Assembly (NCBI RefSeq): GCF_026241095.1
Contig: NZ_JAPFGB010000027.1
Span: forward strand, 20,547 to 84,546
DNA from: Saccharopolyspora sp. NFXS83
Lineage (GTDB): Bacteria; Actinomycetota; Actinomycetes; Mycobacteriales; Pseudonocardiaceae
Direction: 5' to 3'
Length of the DNA stretch: 64,000 nt
Of this stretch, positions 19,194 through 28,761 are shown in pieces. The notes under the pieces were generated by a model. The model ran no database searches. It was not told where the DNA came from and was given only the letters and a program-made list of their open reading frames with translations. Position 1 is the first letter of the stretch. Each line of letters opens with the position of its first letter. The position numbers were made by a program, and so were the translations under genes.

Positions 19194-20785
19194 GCGACGC
19201 TCCTCACGGGTTCGCGGTCGGTGCGGAACAGCCAGCCGGACACGTCCAGTCGCAGCGCGACGCTGCGCCGCCAGCGTACGTCGTCGGATGCCGGATGGTC
19301 CCGTCGCCGGTGGCTGCCGCGGGACTCGACGCGGGCCGCGGCGGCGGCGAGCAGCGCCTGCGCCGTGAGCGCCAGCGAAGCGTCTTCCACCGCCTCTCGT
19401 GTCCGAAGTGGACGGACGACGCCCGAGCGGTCCAGCGTCGCGGCGGCCTCCGCGAGCCCGTCGGCGCTGCGGCCGATCCCGGCGTGGCGCGTCATGGTGC
19501 GCTGCAGCAGGTCGCGATCCACCACGGCCGCCGCCGGAACCGGTGGCAGCACGGGCTTGCGCGCGGTCAGGCCGCCGCGCAGGTCCCGGGCCACGGCATC
19601 GGCGGCACGCGCCCCGACGACCAGTCCTTCGAGCAGGCTGTTCGAGGCCAGCCGGTTCGCGCCGTGCAATCCGGTGCGCGCGACCTCGCCCGCCGCGTAG
19701 AGCCCGGCCACTCCGGTTCGCCCATCCACATCGGACACGACTCCGCCGCACGAGTAGTGCGCGGCGCTGGTCACCGGGATCGGCTCCCGCAGCGGATCGA
19801 CGCCCGCTTCCCGGCACGACGCGAAGACGGTGGGGAATCTGGCGGCGAAGCCGGGGATGCTCGTGGCGTCCAGCAGCACGCACTCCGCGCCGGTCTCGGC
19901 CATCTTGCGGTTGATCGCCGCCGACACCACGTCGCGCGGCGCCAGGTCCTCCAGCGGATGTTCACCGGCCATGACCCGGTGACCGCGGGCGTCCAGCAGC
20001 ACCGCGCCTTCGCCGCGCACCGCCTCGGTCACCAGCGGCCGGCGTCCGCGCACGGCGTCGGGCGTGTAGAGCACGGTGGGGTGGAACTGGACGAACTCCA
20101 GGTCGGCCACGGTCGCTCCCGCCCGCAGCGCCAGCGCGATCCCGTCGCCGGTGGCCACGTCGGGGTTGGTCGTCGCCGCGTAGAGCTGCCCGAGCCCGCC
20201 GGTGGCGAGCAGCACCGCCGGGGCGCGCACCACGCCGGGGTTGCCGTGCGGATCGAGCGCGAGCACTCCGGCGAGCGCGCCGCCGTCGCTGCGCACGAGT
20301 TCCACGACGCAGTGCTGCTCCAGCACCGGGATCCCGCCGGAACCGACCGCGCTCGACAACGCGCGCTGCACTTCGGCGCCGGTGGCGTCCCCGCCCGCGT
20401 GAATCACCCGGAACGCGGTGTGCCCGCCTTCGCGGGCCCGCGAGAGCGCGTCGCCCGCGGTGTCGAACCGGGCGCCCGTGGCCCGGAGCCTGTCCACCGC
20501 CGCTGCACCCTCCGCGAGGATCGACCGCACAGCCTGCTCGTCGCACAGGCCCGCGCCGGCGGTCAGGGTGTCCGCGACGTGGCGCTGCACGCTGTCGCCG
20601 TCGTCGTGCTCGTCGGGGCGCACCACCGCGACGCCACCTTGCGCCCAGCCGGTGTTGCCCGCGGCGGCCGAATCCTTCGTCACGACGAGGGTCCGCAGAC
20701 CGAGCTCGCGGGCCCGCAGCGCGGCGGTGAGCCCGGCGACCCCGGTGCCGACGACGACCAGGTCCGCTCGTGCTTCCCAGGTCAC
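19190..20785 (-). CDS. nadB: L-aspartate oxidase
   Basis: 531 residues; FAD enzyme that oxidises aspartate to iminoaspartate for quinolinate synthesis. The FAD-binding motif is [15 protein letters not shown] at the N-terminus, followed by [19 protein letters not shown], the conserved [35 protein letters not shown] and [16 protein letters not shown]. The C-terminal helical domain is present. GTG 20785 overlaps the nadA stop by 4 bp. Confidence 0.97.
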   Translation of the reverse strand: MTWEARADLVVVGTGVAGLTAALRARELGLRTLVVTKDSAAAGNTGWAQGGVAVVRPDEHDDGDSVQRHVADTLTAGAGLCDEQAVRSILAEGAAAVDRLRATGARFDTAGDALSRAREGGHTAFRVIHAGGDATGAEVQRALSSAVGSGGIPVLEQHCVVELVRSDGGALAGVLALDPHGNPGVVRAPAVLLATGGLGQLYAATTNPDVATGDGIALALRAGATVADLEFVQFHPTVLYTPDAVRGRRPLVTEAVRGEGAVLLDARGHRVMAGEHPLEDLAPRDVVSAAINRKMAETGAECVLLDATSIPGFAARFPTVFASCREAGVDPLREPIPVTSAAHYSCGGVVSDVDGRTGVAGLYAAGEVARTGLHGANRLASNSLLEGLVVGARAADAVARDLRGGLTARKPVLPPVPAAAVVDRDLLQRTMTRHAGIGRSADGLAEAAATLDRSGVVRPLRTREAVEDASLALTAQALLAAAAARVESRGSHRRRDHPASDDVRWRRSVALRLDVSGWLFRTDREPVRSVA

Positions 20786-21786
20786 TCGCCACCCCCGGGC
20801 TTGCCGATGCTGATCATCCGCTCGACCGAGGTGCGAGCGCGTTCGGCGATGTCGGCGGGCACGTGCACCTCGTCGGCCTCCTCCCGCAGGCCGCGCAGCA
20901 GGGCCGCCGGAGTGATCATCTTCATGTAGCGGCAGGAGGCCCGGTCGTTCACCGCCCGGAAGTCGATTTCGGGGGCGGCCTTGCGCAGCTGGTGCAGCAT
21001 GCCGACCTCGGTGGCCACCAGCACCGATTCGGCGCCGGTCTCGCGAGCGGCGTCGAGCATCCCGCCGGTGGAGAGGATCTTGACCCGTTCCGGGGGCAGC
21101 GTCCCTTCGCCGGCTAAGTACAGCGCGGAGGTGGCGCAGCCGCATTCGGGGTGGATGAACAGGTCGGCGTCCGGGTTCGAGGCCGCGCGGTCGGCGAGTT
21201 CCGGCCCGTTGATGCCCGCGTGCACGTGGCACTCCCCCGCCCACACGTGCACGTTGTCCCGCCCGGTCTCGCGGCGCACGTGCGCGCCGAGGAACTGGTC
21301 GGGGCAGAACAGCACTTCCTGCTCCGCGGGGATGGAGCGCACCACGTCGACCGCGTTCGAGGAGGTGCAGCAGATGTCGGTCTCGGCTTTGACCTCGGCG
21401 GTCGTGTTCACGTAGGAGACCACGACGGCGCCGGGGTGTTCCGCCTTCCACGCGCGCAGCTGCTCCGCGGTGATGGAGTCGGCGAGCGAGCAGCCGGCGC
21501 GGGCGTCCGGGATGAGGACCTTCTTCCCGGGGCTGAGGATCTTCGCGGTCTCGGCCATGAAGTGCACGCCGCAGAACACGATGGTCGAGGCAACGCTTTC
21601 GGCGGCGATCCGGCTCAGCGCCAGGGAGTCCCCGGTGTGGTGGGCGATGTCCTGGATCGCGGGCAGCTGGTAGTTGTGCGCCAGCACGACGGCATCGCGT
21701 TCTTCGGCGAGTTCGCGGACTTCCCGAGCCCACGCCTCGTCCGGTTCCACTCCCGTGTACGGAACGAGCTGTTCGGCAACCACCAT
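20782..21786 (-). CDS. nadA: Quinolinate synthase
   Basis: 334 residues; [4Fe-4S] enzyme that condenses iminoaspartate with dihydroxyacetone phosphate. Cluster cysteines are visible in [20 protein letters not shown] and [12 protein letters not shown]. The substrate motifs [41 protein letters not shown] and CPDQFLGA are intact. ATG 21786 with GAGGAGGA upstream was chosen because the sequence from there on is the conserved part; longer frames cross the NrtR operator. First gene of nadABC. Confidence 0.97.
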   Translation of the reverse strand: MVVAEQLVPYTGVEPDEAWAREVRELAEERDAVVLAHNYQLPAIQDIAHHTGDSLALSRIAAESVASTIVFCGVHFMAETAKILSPGKKVLIPDARAGCSLADSITAEQLRAWKAEHPGAVVVSYVNTTAEVKAETDICCTSSNAVDVVRSIPAEQEVLFCPDQFLGAHVRRETGRDNVHVWAGECHVHAGINGPELADRAASNPDADLFIHPECGCATSALYLAGEGTLPPERVKILSTGGMLDAARETGAESVLVATEVGMLHQLRKAAPEIDFRAVNDRASCRYMKMITPAALLRGLREEADEVHVPADIAERARTSVERMISIGKPGGGE

Positions 21787-21847
21787 CTGTTCCTCCTCAG
21801 CACCGGCACGCGCGTCGGCGCGCGCGTCGGTGTTTGCCCACCGAGCA

Positions 21848-21870
21848 GTTTTCGCCTTACAATCGAAAAC
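21848..21870. promoter_or_regulatory. NrtR operator between nadA and nrtR
   Basis: Perfect 7-bp inverted repeat GTTTTCG (21848-21854) and CGAAAAC (21864-21870) around a 9-bp centre. It has the size and layout of NrtR boxes. It ends directly at the NrtR GTG start and lies 62 bp upstream of nadA, so one site can repress both directions. Confidence 0.85.
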
Positions 21871-22584
21871 GTGCCTCATAGTAACACCGCCGCTTGCGCG
21901 GACAAGGGAGATGCAGCTCACGAGGTACTGGCGGGAGTGCTGCGCGCGCACGAGGGGCGGCTGCACGTGCTGCTCTGGCAACGCGCCCGGCCGCCGCACG
22001 AGCACCGCTGGGCGCTTCCCGGCGGCAGGCTCCGCGCGGACGAAGACGTGGAGACCTCCATCCGGCGCCAGCTCGCCGAGAAGGTCGACGTGCACAAGCT
22101 GAGCCACGTCGAACAGCTCTCGGTGTTCAGCGACCCCCACCGGGTCCCCGGCCACCGGGCGGTGGCGACCGCGTTCCTCGGGCTGGTGCCCTCCGACGTG
22201 GACCCGGAGGTGCCCGCCGACACCGCGTGGCATCCGGTCGACGAGCCCCCGGCGACCGCGTTCGACCACGAGCGCATCACGCACGCCGCCCGCGCCCGCC
22301 TCAGCGCGAAGCTGTCCTACACCAACATCGGCTTCGCGCTCGCCCCCGCCGAGTTCACCATCTCGGAGCTGCGCGGCATCTATTCCGCCGCGCTGGGCTA
22401 CGAGGTCGCCGCGACGAACCTGCAACGAGTCCTCACCCGCCGCGGTGCCCTGTCCCCGACCGGCCGCACCGTGCCCGCAGGCCCGTCCGGTGGCCGTCCG
22501 CCCGCGCTGTTCCGGTTCACCAACCCCGGCTTGGAGGTCACGGATCCGTTCGCCGTGTTCCGACCTCCCACCGGCCGCGGGTAG
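21871..22584 (+). CDS. nrtR: NrtR, Nudix-fold repressor of NAD biosynthesis
   Basis: 237 residues from GTG 21871. The N-terminal Nudix-like domain has a degenerate box ([24 protein letters not shown]) in which two catalytic Glu positions read Gln and Lys, fitting an ADP-ribose sensor rather than a hydrolase. The C-terminal winged-helix domain ([32 protein letters not shown]) is the NrtR DNA-binding part. The family represses NAD biosynthesis genes and is released by ADP-ribose-type ligands. It is divergent from nadABC across an NrtR box. The start lies at the operator edge, so the mRNA may be leaderless; the next in-frame start is much further in. Confidence 0.93.
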   Translation: MPHSNTAACADKGDAAHEVLAGVLRAHEGRLHVLLWQRARPPHEHRWALPGGRLRADEDVETSIRRQLAEKVDVHKLSHVEQLSVFSDPHRVPGHRAVATAFLGLVPSDVDPEVPADTAWHPVDEPPATAFDHERITHAARARLSAKLSYTNIGFALAPAEFTISELRGIYSAALGYEVAATNLQRVLTRRGALSPTGRTVPAGPSGGRPPALFRFTNPGLEVTDPFAVFRPPTGRG

Positions 22585-22647
22585 CGGCGGAACCCGCGGG
22601 GTCGGCGTGCTGGCCGATGGGCGGGGCGGGGACGTAGGTTGGCGGTT

Positions 22648-23325
22648 GTGACCGAGACGCTCCCGCTGTTCCCGTTGAGCACGGTGCTGCTGCCCGGTGC
22701 CGACCTCCCGCTGCACATCTTCGAGGCGCGCTACCGGCAGCTGGTGCTCGACCTGGTCGAGGAAGTCGTGCCGGACCGCCGCTTCGGCGTGGTCGGGATC
22801 CGGCAGGGCTGGGAGGTCGGCGACGACAACGTCGACTCGATGTACGACGTGGGCTGTTCGGCACGGCTGCGCCAAGTCCAGCAGCTGCCGCAGGGCCGCT
22901 ACGACATCACCGCCGACGGCGGGCACCGGTTCCGGTTGCTGCAGATCGATCGGGAGGCGGCGCCGTACTTGATGGCCCGCGTCGAATGGCTCCCGGACAG
23001 CGAGCCGGTCGAGGACCCGCGGCTCACCGGCCGGCTCGACGCAGCCGCCCGCGCCGCGCACGAGCGCTACCACGGCACCGGCCTGCGCGGCGACCGCTAC
23101 GACGCGCCCGCGGCGGACCTGGACGCCGCCGACCTGTCCTACGCCTTGGCGGAGGACTGCGTGCTCAGCACCGACGACCGCCAGGATCTGCTCGCGGAGA
23201 CGGACCCGCTGGCCCGGTTGCGGCTGGTGCGGCGGCTCCTCGTGCGCGAGGCGGAATTCCTGCGCGAGCTGCGGGCGGTGCCGGCGCCGCTGGCGGAATT
23301 CGCGGAGCAGACCAGCGTGAACTGA
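22648..23325 (+). CDS. LON substrate-binding-domain protein (no protease)
   Basis: 225 residues from GTG 22648. It starts [32 protein letters not shown], the LON N-terminal (PUA-like) domain, and continues with [16 protein letters not shown] and a helical C-terminus rich in Arg and Leu. There is no AAA+ ATPase or Ser-Lys protease domain, so it is not Lon itself. Stand-alone LON proteins are widespread in actinobacteria with no firm role; peptide or protein recognition is the usual guess. The ribosome site is weak. Confidence 0.88.
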   Translation: MTETLPLFPLSTVLLPGADLPLHIFEARYRQLVLDLVEEVVPDRRFGVVGIRQGWEVGDDNVDSMYDVGCSARLRQVQQLPQGRYDITADGGHRFRLLQIDREAAPYLMARVEWLPDSEPVEDPRLTGRLDAAARAAHERYHGTGLRGDRYDAPAADLDAADLSYALAEDCVLSTDDRQDLLAETDPLARLRLVRRLLVREAEFLRELRAVPAPLAEFAEQTSVN

Positions 23326-23356
23326 TCCGCGAAGGCCGCCCGGGCGCTTCGGATCA
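23323..23356 (+). terminator. Imperfect hairpin over the LON-protein stop
   Basis: TGATCC-gc-GAAG pairs with CTTC-GGATCA (ending 23356), with a 2-nt bulge. It includes the stop codon and precedes the next gene by 17 bp, so read-through is possible. Confidence 0.35.
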
Positions 23357-23373
23357 CTCGCTAGGATCACCCC

Positions 23374-24381
23374 ATGTCATCACCTGGTGGGCCGGGGAAC
23401 TGGGGTTCTCCGGAAAATGGGGCTTCGCCGCAACACGGCGGACACGGGGGTTCCCGGGGCGGGCACGAGGGCTGGGGCTCGGCGCAGCAACCGCAGCGGT
23501 TCGGGCAGCAGCCGTACCAAGGCGGCATGCAGTACCAGGGTTTCGGCACGTTCCAGCAACCCCAGCAATCCCAGCACCCCCAGCAGGGCCAACATTCCCC
23601 GCAGGGCCAGTGGGCGCAGCAGGGCTTCGGCCCGCCGCCACCGCCGAAGCGCAACCGCGGCCCGTTGATCGCGGCGGTGGCCGCGGGGGCCGTCGTGGTC
23701 GTCGCGCTGGTGACCGCGGTGGCCGTCGCGAGCTCGCGGGGCGAGGAGCGCGCCGGGCCCGAACCGCTGCCCGCGCCCACCTCGGATTCCCCTCCGCCGC
23801 CCACTTCCGAGCGGACCTCGACCGCCGCCGCACCGCCTCCGGAAGCGGTGGTCCCGGGCTGGCAGGCGGTGCCCGTGCCGAATCGGCACGCCGTGTACGA
23901 CGCCCCGCTGGAGTGGGAGTTGGAGACTCCGGACAACGTCGTCGGCTTCGGCGCCCTGGACGATGCGGTGACCATGACCGGCGTCGCTGTGTACCAGGAG
24001 GACTTCTGCGCGGAGGTCCGCGGCAGCTACCGCGCGATCGCCGGGGCCACCGCGCGTCGCGGGCCGGATGACGCCGCGGTCGCCACCGACACGGCGCGCA
24101 AGTTCGCCGAGCTCGCCTACGGCCCGGACGCGCGGATCGAGCTCTCCCCCGTGCAGCCGGTGCAGCTGGCAGGCGGCATCCCCGCGAGCAAGGTCGTCGC
24201 CACGGTCTTCCCCGCTCCCGGCCCGTGCGGTTCTCCCAGCGTGCTGATCAACACGCTCGCCACCAACGGCGACGGGGAGAGCTCGGTGGTGCACATCGCC
24301 GGCGCCGACCAGGGCGTTCCCGGCGCCATCCCCCCGGAGGTCCTGGACCGCCTGACTGCGTCCCTGCGCCCCGCGGGCTGA
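23374..24381 (+). CDS. Membrane-anchored protein with Gln/Pro-rich N-terminus and extracytoplasmic domain
   Basis: 335 residues. Residues 1-90 are disordered and rich in Gly, Gln and Pro (repeated QQPQQ-type runs). One membrane helix follows (about 97-118, [22 protein letters not shown]), then a Pro/Ser/Thr linker and an extracellular domain of about 190 residues with two cysteines (DFCAEV and GPCGS) likely to form a disulfide. The domain resembles unassigned secreted domains of Pseudonocardiales (DUF8017-like). No enzyme motif is seen. Possibly a cell-surface binding protein. Convergent with the DUF2567 gene, 16 bp apart. Confidence 0.8.
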   Translation: MSSPGGPGNWGSPENGASPQHGGHGGSRGGHEGWGSAQQPQRFGQQPYQGGMQYQGFGTFQQPQQSQHPQQGQHSPQGQWAQQGFGPPPPPKRNRGPLIAAVAAGAVVVVALVTAVAVASSRGEERAGPEPLPAPTSDSPPPPTSERTSTAAAPPPEAVVPGWQAVPVPNRHAVYDAPLEWELETPDNVVGFGALDDAVTMTGVAVYQEDFCAEVRGSYRAIAGATARRGPDDAAVATDTARKFAELAYGPDARIELSPVQPVQLAGGIPASKVVATVFPAPGPCGSPSVLINTLATNGDGESSVVHIAGADQGVPGAIPPEVLDRLTASLRPAG

Positions 24382-24397
24382 TCGCGGCGGCCTGCCT

Positions 24398-24988
24398 TCA
24401 GCTGCGTCGTCCGAGGTCGTCGAAGCCGTTCCAGGAGGCGGCCAGGCCGTAGCCCAGCGCCATCGCCATGGGCTGGACGACGATGGCCCACCCGGTGGGT
24501 GCTTCCGGGGGCACGGTGAGGGTGTCGCCGACGGTGAGCCCGGTCGGCCACGGGTAGAGCTCAGCGGCGAAGGTCGTGCCCATCCGGATCGCCAGCCAGG
24601 ACGACACGAGCGATCCGAGCACGGCGGCCACCAGCAGCACCGGCCCGCGGCGGCGGCGGAAGGTCCACAGCACGGCGGCCGTGACGAGTCCGGTCGCGAA
24701 GGCGACGAGCAGGAACATCGCGAGGGCGTCGAAGCTGTGGTAGCTCTCCACGATCTGCGCGGGCACCGGCGTGCCCGCGCGGCCGAGCACGCTGCCCTGC
24801 GGTGGGGCGATCCGCGACCACACCCATCCCAGCGGCAACCCGAGCAACGCCACGAGCGACAGGGTGCTCAGCGCGGGCAGCAGGTCCGTCCGCACCAGGA
24901 CGCGCGTCCCCCGGGGGGCTCGCTCGGACGGCCGCACCGGCTCGGTGGGTTCGGGTGTTTCGCTGGTCTCGACCGCTCCTGGTGGCAA
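24398..24988 (-). CDS. DUF2567-family integral membrane protein
   Basis: 196 residues from TTG 24988, which has AGGAGG 9 nt upstream. The longer frame to 25084 lacks a ribosome site. About four membrane helices are visible: LPALSTLSLVALLGLPLGWVW, FDALAMFLLVAFATGLVTAAVL, GPVLLVAAVLGSLVSSWLAI and the late GWAIVVQPMAMALGYGLAA. An extracellular loop carries VESYHSFDA. The pattern is that of DUF2567 proteins of mycobacteria and relatives, whose role is unknown. It is divergent from aftA across 148 bp, so a cell-envelope role is possible by position only. Confidence 0.8.
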   Translation of the reverse strand: MPPGAVETSETPEPTEPVRPSERAPRGTRVLVRTDLLPALSTLSLVALLGLPLGWVWSRIAPPQGSVLGRAGTPVPAQIVESYHSFDALAMFLLVAFATGLVTAAVLWTFRRRRGPVLLVAAVLGSLVSSWLAIRMGTTFAAELYPWPTGLTVGDTLTVPPEAPTGWAIVVQPMAMALGYGLAASWNGFDDLGRRS

Positions 24989-25136
24989 CAGCCGCCCCTC
25001 CTGTCGTGGTGTGGCAAGCGCTGAGCACCCTAGCGGGTGATCGTCGGCACCCGGCCAGGCGCGGCGCGGGCGCCCGGCGGGCATCCTCTATTCTGCGCGG
25101 GCGCCCTGTCCCCCACCGCCGAAGGACCGAAATCAC

Positions 25137-27161
25137 GTGGCGGGAACCTTGCCGAGTCCGGTGTTGACCGGACCCCGACCGATCGATGCACCGCGCCAGG
25201 ATTCGGCTGTGCGACTTCCACTGCGCAGCGCGGTTTCCGAGTTGCTCGCGGGTTCGGCGGTCGCCGCGGTGATCAGCCTCGCCCTGCAGTTCGCGGTGGC
25301 ACGACTGGGCATCAGCGAACCGAGCTTCGCGCCGGAGGCCTTGGCCTCGCTCGGCGCGGGCCTGGTGCTGTTGATCACGTTCGGCCTGCTGGCGTTCGGC
25401 CGCCACCGCTTCCCGCGGCCGGTGCGGCTCGCCGGGACGTGGGCGGCGTTGTCGACGTTCACGACGCTGGCGTTGGCGATCCCGCTGCAGGCGACCCGGT
25501 ACTACTTCGGCGGTTCGTCCACCGACAACGGCTTCCGCTTGCAGTACATGACGCGGATGGCGTCCACGTGGGGCTTGTCGGACATGAACTACGCGGACAC
25601 CGCCCCGTACTACCCCGGTGGGTGGTTCTGGCTGGGCGGCAGGTTCGCGAACCTGCTGGGCTGGGAGGGCTGGGCGGCCTACAAGCCCTACGCGTTGATC
25701 TGGGTGGCGGTGACGAGCGTCGTCGCGTTCACGTTGTGGAGCGTCGTGGTGCGGCGGCGCCTGGCCTTGCTGGCCGCGGTGGTGACGTCGCTGGCGGGGA
25801 TGCTGCACGGCATCGAGGAGCCCTACGCGTGGCCGTCGGCGGCGTGGCTGGCTCCGATCGCGGTGCTGACCTGGCACGCGATGCGGCGCGAGCAGCGGGC
25901 ACCGCGCTGGACGTTGATCTGCATCGGCGGCTACGTCGGTTTCGCCGCGATCACCTACACGCTGCACTTCGGGTTCGCGGTGCTGCTGATCGTGGCGATG
26001 GCCGTGGTGGCGGGCGTGTCCCGGGTGCGCCGCGGCGCGGCCGGGTGGGCGACGGTGCGGCGCATGTTCCTGCGGTTGCTGCCGATCGGCATCGTCAGCG
26101 CCGTCATCTCGTTGCTGGTGTGGGCTCCGTACGTGCTGGCCACGCACGTCTTCACCGACAACCCGCGGAGCGCGGCGCTGCACTACCTGCCGGAGGACGG
26201 TTCGTTCCTGCCGGTGCCGATGACGGACGCGAGCGTGTTCGGGGCGTTGTGCCTGGCCGGGTTCGCCTGGTTGATCTTGCGCGCGCGCAGCAGCGAGGTC
26301 GCCGGCGCGATGCTCACCTTGGTGATCGCGATCTACGCCTGGTTCGGCTTGTCCACGCTGGCGCTGGTGGCGAAGACGACGTTGCTGGCGTTCCGGCTCA
26401 ATGTGATCTTGGGCGTGGTGCTGGCGGTGGCCGGGGTCTTCGCCCTGCTGGAGTTCATCGGGTGGCTCCGGGAACGCGTGGACGTCGGCTACGCGGCGCG
26501 GATCACGACGCTGTCGTGCGCGCTGGGGCTGCTGGGCGCGATCACGTTGGCCCAGGGCGCCATCGGGACCGCGCTGGCGACCTCCACGGAGCAGGCCTAC
26601 GAGGACTACTACCCGACCGGAGACAACGCGAAGGGCGCGCGCGATCCGGAGAAGACCGGTTCGTGGGCCGACGACGTCTACCGCGAGATCTCGCGGCTCA
26701 CCGGCCGCCCGCCGGAGCGGGACCTGCTGCTGAGCACCGACTACAAGCTGATGTCGTTCCGCCCGTACTGGGGTTTCCAGCAGGAGACCCCGCACTACGC
26801 GAACCCGCTTGCCGACTACGACGAGCGCGCCGCGGAGATCGAGCGGTGGACGAAGGCGCGCACCGCCCCGGAACTGGTGGACATGTTGCGGCGCACCGAG
26901 TTCTCCGCGCCGAACGTGTTCGTGCTGCGCAACCCGGCGAGCCCGGTGGCGTCCGAGGCGGATCGGGAGCGCGCCGCGGACCCGTCGGACGAGAACGCGG
27001 GGAAGCTGGCGTTGAACTTGAAGGGCGACGCGTTCCCGCAGTTGCCCAACGTCCGGGACTACGACGTGCACTTCGACCCGGCGGTGTTCGACGGCCCGCA
27101 GTTCGAGCGCCGCGACGTCGGCCCGTACACGATCATCGCGGTGCGCGAGGACCTGCGCTGA
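25137..27161 (+). CDS. aftA: Galactan 5-O-arabinofuranosyltransferase
   Basis: 674 residues, a GT-C membrane glycosyltransferase close in length to mycobacterial AftA. It uses decaprenyl-phosphoryl-arabinose to place the first arabinose on the galactan. About eleven N-terminal membrane helices (45-480) are followed by an extracytoplasmic C-terminal domain (about 500-674). The signature first loop is FRLQYMTRMASTWGLSDMNYADTAPYYPGGWFW, with the conserved acidic residues. The DE/NPGDAND-like C-terminal region ends with the DYDVHFDPAVFDGPQFE segment. It shows that the organism builds an arabinogalactan wall. GTG start with GAAGGA upstream. The emb/glf neighbours of mycobacteria are absent. Confidence 0.88.
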   Translation: MAGTLPSPVLTGPRPIDAPRQDSAVRLPLRSAVSELLAGSAVAAVISLALQFAVARLGISEPSFAPEALASLGAGLVLLITFGLLAFGRHRFPRPVRLAGTWAALSTFTTLALAIPLQATRYYFGGSSTDNGFRLQYMTRMASTWGLSDMNYADTAPYYPGGWFWLGGRFANLLGWEGWAAYKPYALIWVAVTSVVAFTLWSVVVRRRLALLAAVVTSLAGMLHGIEEPYAWPSAAWLAPIAVLTWHAMRREQRAPRWTLICIGGYVGFAAITYTLHFGFAVLLIVAMAVVAGVSRVRRGAAGWATVRRMFLRLLPIGIVSAVISLLVWAPYVLATHVFTDNPRSAALHYLPEDGSFLPVPMTDASVFGALCLAGFAWLILRARSSEVAGAMLTLVIAIYAWFGLSTLALVAKTTLLAFRLNVILGVVLAVAGVFALLEFIGWLRERVDVGYAARITTLSCALGLLGAITLAQGAIGTALATSTEQAYEDYYPTGDNAKGARDPEKTGSWADDVYREISRLTGRPPERDLLLSTDYKLMSFRPYWGFQQETPHYANPLADYDERAAEIERWTKARTAPELVDMLRRTEFSAPNVFVLRNPASPVASEADRERAADPSDENAGKLALNLKGDAFPQLPNVRDYDVHFDPAVFDGPQFERRDVGPYTIIAVREDLR

Positions 27162-27184
27162 GCAGTCCCCGCGGCGGCGGCCCG

Positions 27185-27326
27185 TGGTCTTGGTCAGAGG
27201 CGAAGCCGCTGACCAAGACCAGCTAGAGCAACCGGCACCGCCGCGGGTAGCGGTTTCCTCGCGAGGGCGGCTTTTCCCTCGTGGCTCCGCCACGAGGGAG
27301 GAAAATCCCGCCGCGAGGAAACCGCT
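27185..27326. terminator. Two stacked hairpins between convergent aftA and P450 genes
   Basis: Hairpin 1 has 13-bp arms TGGTCTTGGTCAG (27185-27197) and the complement (27209-27221). Hairpin 2 is nested: an outer perfect 15-bp stem AGCGGTTTCCTCGCG (27249-27263) with 27312-27326, and an inner 9-bp stem CCCTCGTGG (27276-27284) with 27290-27298 around a 5-nt loop. It is symmetric, so it can stop transcription from both sides. The inner side carries TTTT/AAAA pairs. Confidence 0.8.
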
Positions 27327-27365
27327 GAGGTCCGCCACCCGACCACCTACGCGGGTCCTGGCAGT

Positions 27366-28586
27366 TCACTTAAGCCGGATCGGCAGGTTTTCGAGCCCGT
27401 GCACGAGCGTGCTGGGCCGCCAGCGCAGTTCGGCGGGGTCCACGGCGAGGCTCAGGTCGGGGAACCGCTCCAGCAGCCGCCGCACCGCGATCCGCGCTTC
27501 GAGCCGGGCCAGGGACGCACCCAGGCAGAAGTGGATGCCGTGGCCGAATCCGAGGTGGCCGGTCGCGGAGCGCGCCGGGTCGAATTCCGCCGCGCGTTCG
27601 AAGCGCCGCTCGTCGCGGTTGGCCGAGCCGAGGGCCACCAGCACCAGTTCACCGGCGGGGAGCTCCACCTCGCCGAGCTGCACGGCCTCGGCGGTGTAGC
27701 GCATCGTCGCCAGGTTGACGGGGCTCTCGTGCCGCAGGGTCTCTTCGATCGCGTCGTCGACGAGGTTCGGGTCGGCCCGGACCTCGGCGAGCCGTTCCGG
27801 GTTGCGCAGCAGGTCGTAGACGCAGTTCCCGATCAGGTTCACGGTGGTCTCGTGCCCGGCGACCAGCAGCAGGAACACCATCGAGATCAGTTCGGGTTCG
27901 GTGAGCCGGTCTTCGCCGTCGGCGACTTCGATCAGCGCGCTGATCAGGTCGTCGCCCGGTGCCACGCGCTTGCGGGCGACCAGTTCCGCGATGTACTCGC
28001 CGATGCTGCGTCCGGCGGAGTTCACCGAGTCGGCGTCCACGCCGTTGATCAGCGCGGTGGTCCACTGCTTGAAGTCGTCGTGGCGGTCCTCCTCCACGCC
28101 GAGCATCTCGGAGATCACCGTGATGGGCAGCGGGAAGGCGAACTGGTCCAGCAATTCGACTTCGGAGGTTCCCGCGAGGCCGTCGATCAGCCCTGCGGTG
28201 ATCTCTTCGATGCGCGGCCGGAGGTCCTCGACCCGGCGCGGCGTGAAGCCTTTGAGGACCAGTTTCCGCAGCCGGGTGTGGTCCGGCGGGTCGGTGTTGA
28301 GCAGGTGCGATTGGAGGTCGTCGACGTATTCGACCCGGTGCGCGCCGGGGGCGACTTGGGAGTCGATGGCCTTCTTGATGCCTTCGACGCCCTTGCTGAG
28401 CCCGGGGTGGGACAGCGCCTGCCGGGCTTCGGCGTAGCGGGTGACCACCCACACGGGAATGCCTGCGCGGCTGAGGACGCGCCGGGCCGGTGCTTCGGCC
28501 CGCAGTCTGGCGTACTTCACGTACGGGTCCTGCATGAACGCGTCGTCGAGGACGGGCAGGCCGGAGTTGTCCGTGGTGGCGGGCAT
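27366..28586 (-). CDS. Cytochrome P450 (CYP105/107-like class I)
   Basis: 406 residues from ATG 28586 (GAGGGGAAG upstream). The I-helix oxygen-activation motif is LLLVAGHETTVNL, the K-helix ExxR reads EETLRHESPV, and the heme loop is FGHGIHFCLGASLAR with the cysteine ligand C354. This is a soluble bacterial three-component P450 needing a ferredoxin and reductase, neither of which is encoded nearby. Substrate unknown; it could tailor a secondary metabolite or degrade xenobiotics. No biosynthetic cluster surrounds it. Confidence 0.95.
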   Translation of the reverse strand: MPATTDNSGLPVLDDAFMQDPYVKYARLRAEAPARRVLSRAGIPVWVVTRYAEARQALSHPGLSKGVEGIKKAIDSQVAPGAHRVEYVDDLQSHLLNTDPPDHTRLRKLVLKGFTPRRVEDLRPRIEEITAGLIDGLAGTSEVELLDQFAFPLPITVISEMLGVEEDRHDDFKQWTTALINGVDADSVNSAGRSIGEYIAELVARKRVAPGDDLISALIEVADGEDRLTEPELISMVFLLLVAGHETTVNLIGNCVYDLLRNPERLAEVRADPNLVDDAIEETLRHESPVNLATMRYTAEAVQLGEVELPAGELVLVALGSANRDERRFERAAEFDPARSATGHLGFGHGIHFCLGASLARLEARIAVRRLLERFPDLSLAVDPAELRWRPSTLVHGLENLPIRLK

Positions 28587-28720
28587 CGCTTCCCCTCGGG
28601 TCTGAGGCTGTCGCGGGCAAGTCAACTCGTTCCGCGCTGAGAGATCCCTCAGATTCCGCAGCGGGCGCGTGCGGACCTTCCGCGCACATTCCGGTCGAAC
28701 CGCCCGAACAGGACGAAGAA

Positions 28721-28747
28721 GGGGCCGCCCGGCGCGCGGACGGCCCC
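28721..28747 (-). terminator. Terminator downstream of dnaE
   Basis: GGGGCCG (28721-28727) pairs with CGGCCCC (28741-28747), 13-nt loop. Read on the minus strand it begins 15 bp after the dnaE stop and is followed by a pyrimidine-rich TTCTTCG tail. Confidence 0.65.
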
Positions 28748-28761
28748 TCGGTCCACCCCGG

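Noticed and set aside
27366..28586. P450 as a marker of a secondary-metabolite cluster
   Set aside because: Neighbours are aftA and dnaE; no biosynthetic core genes or ferredoxin are nearby.
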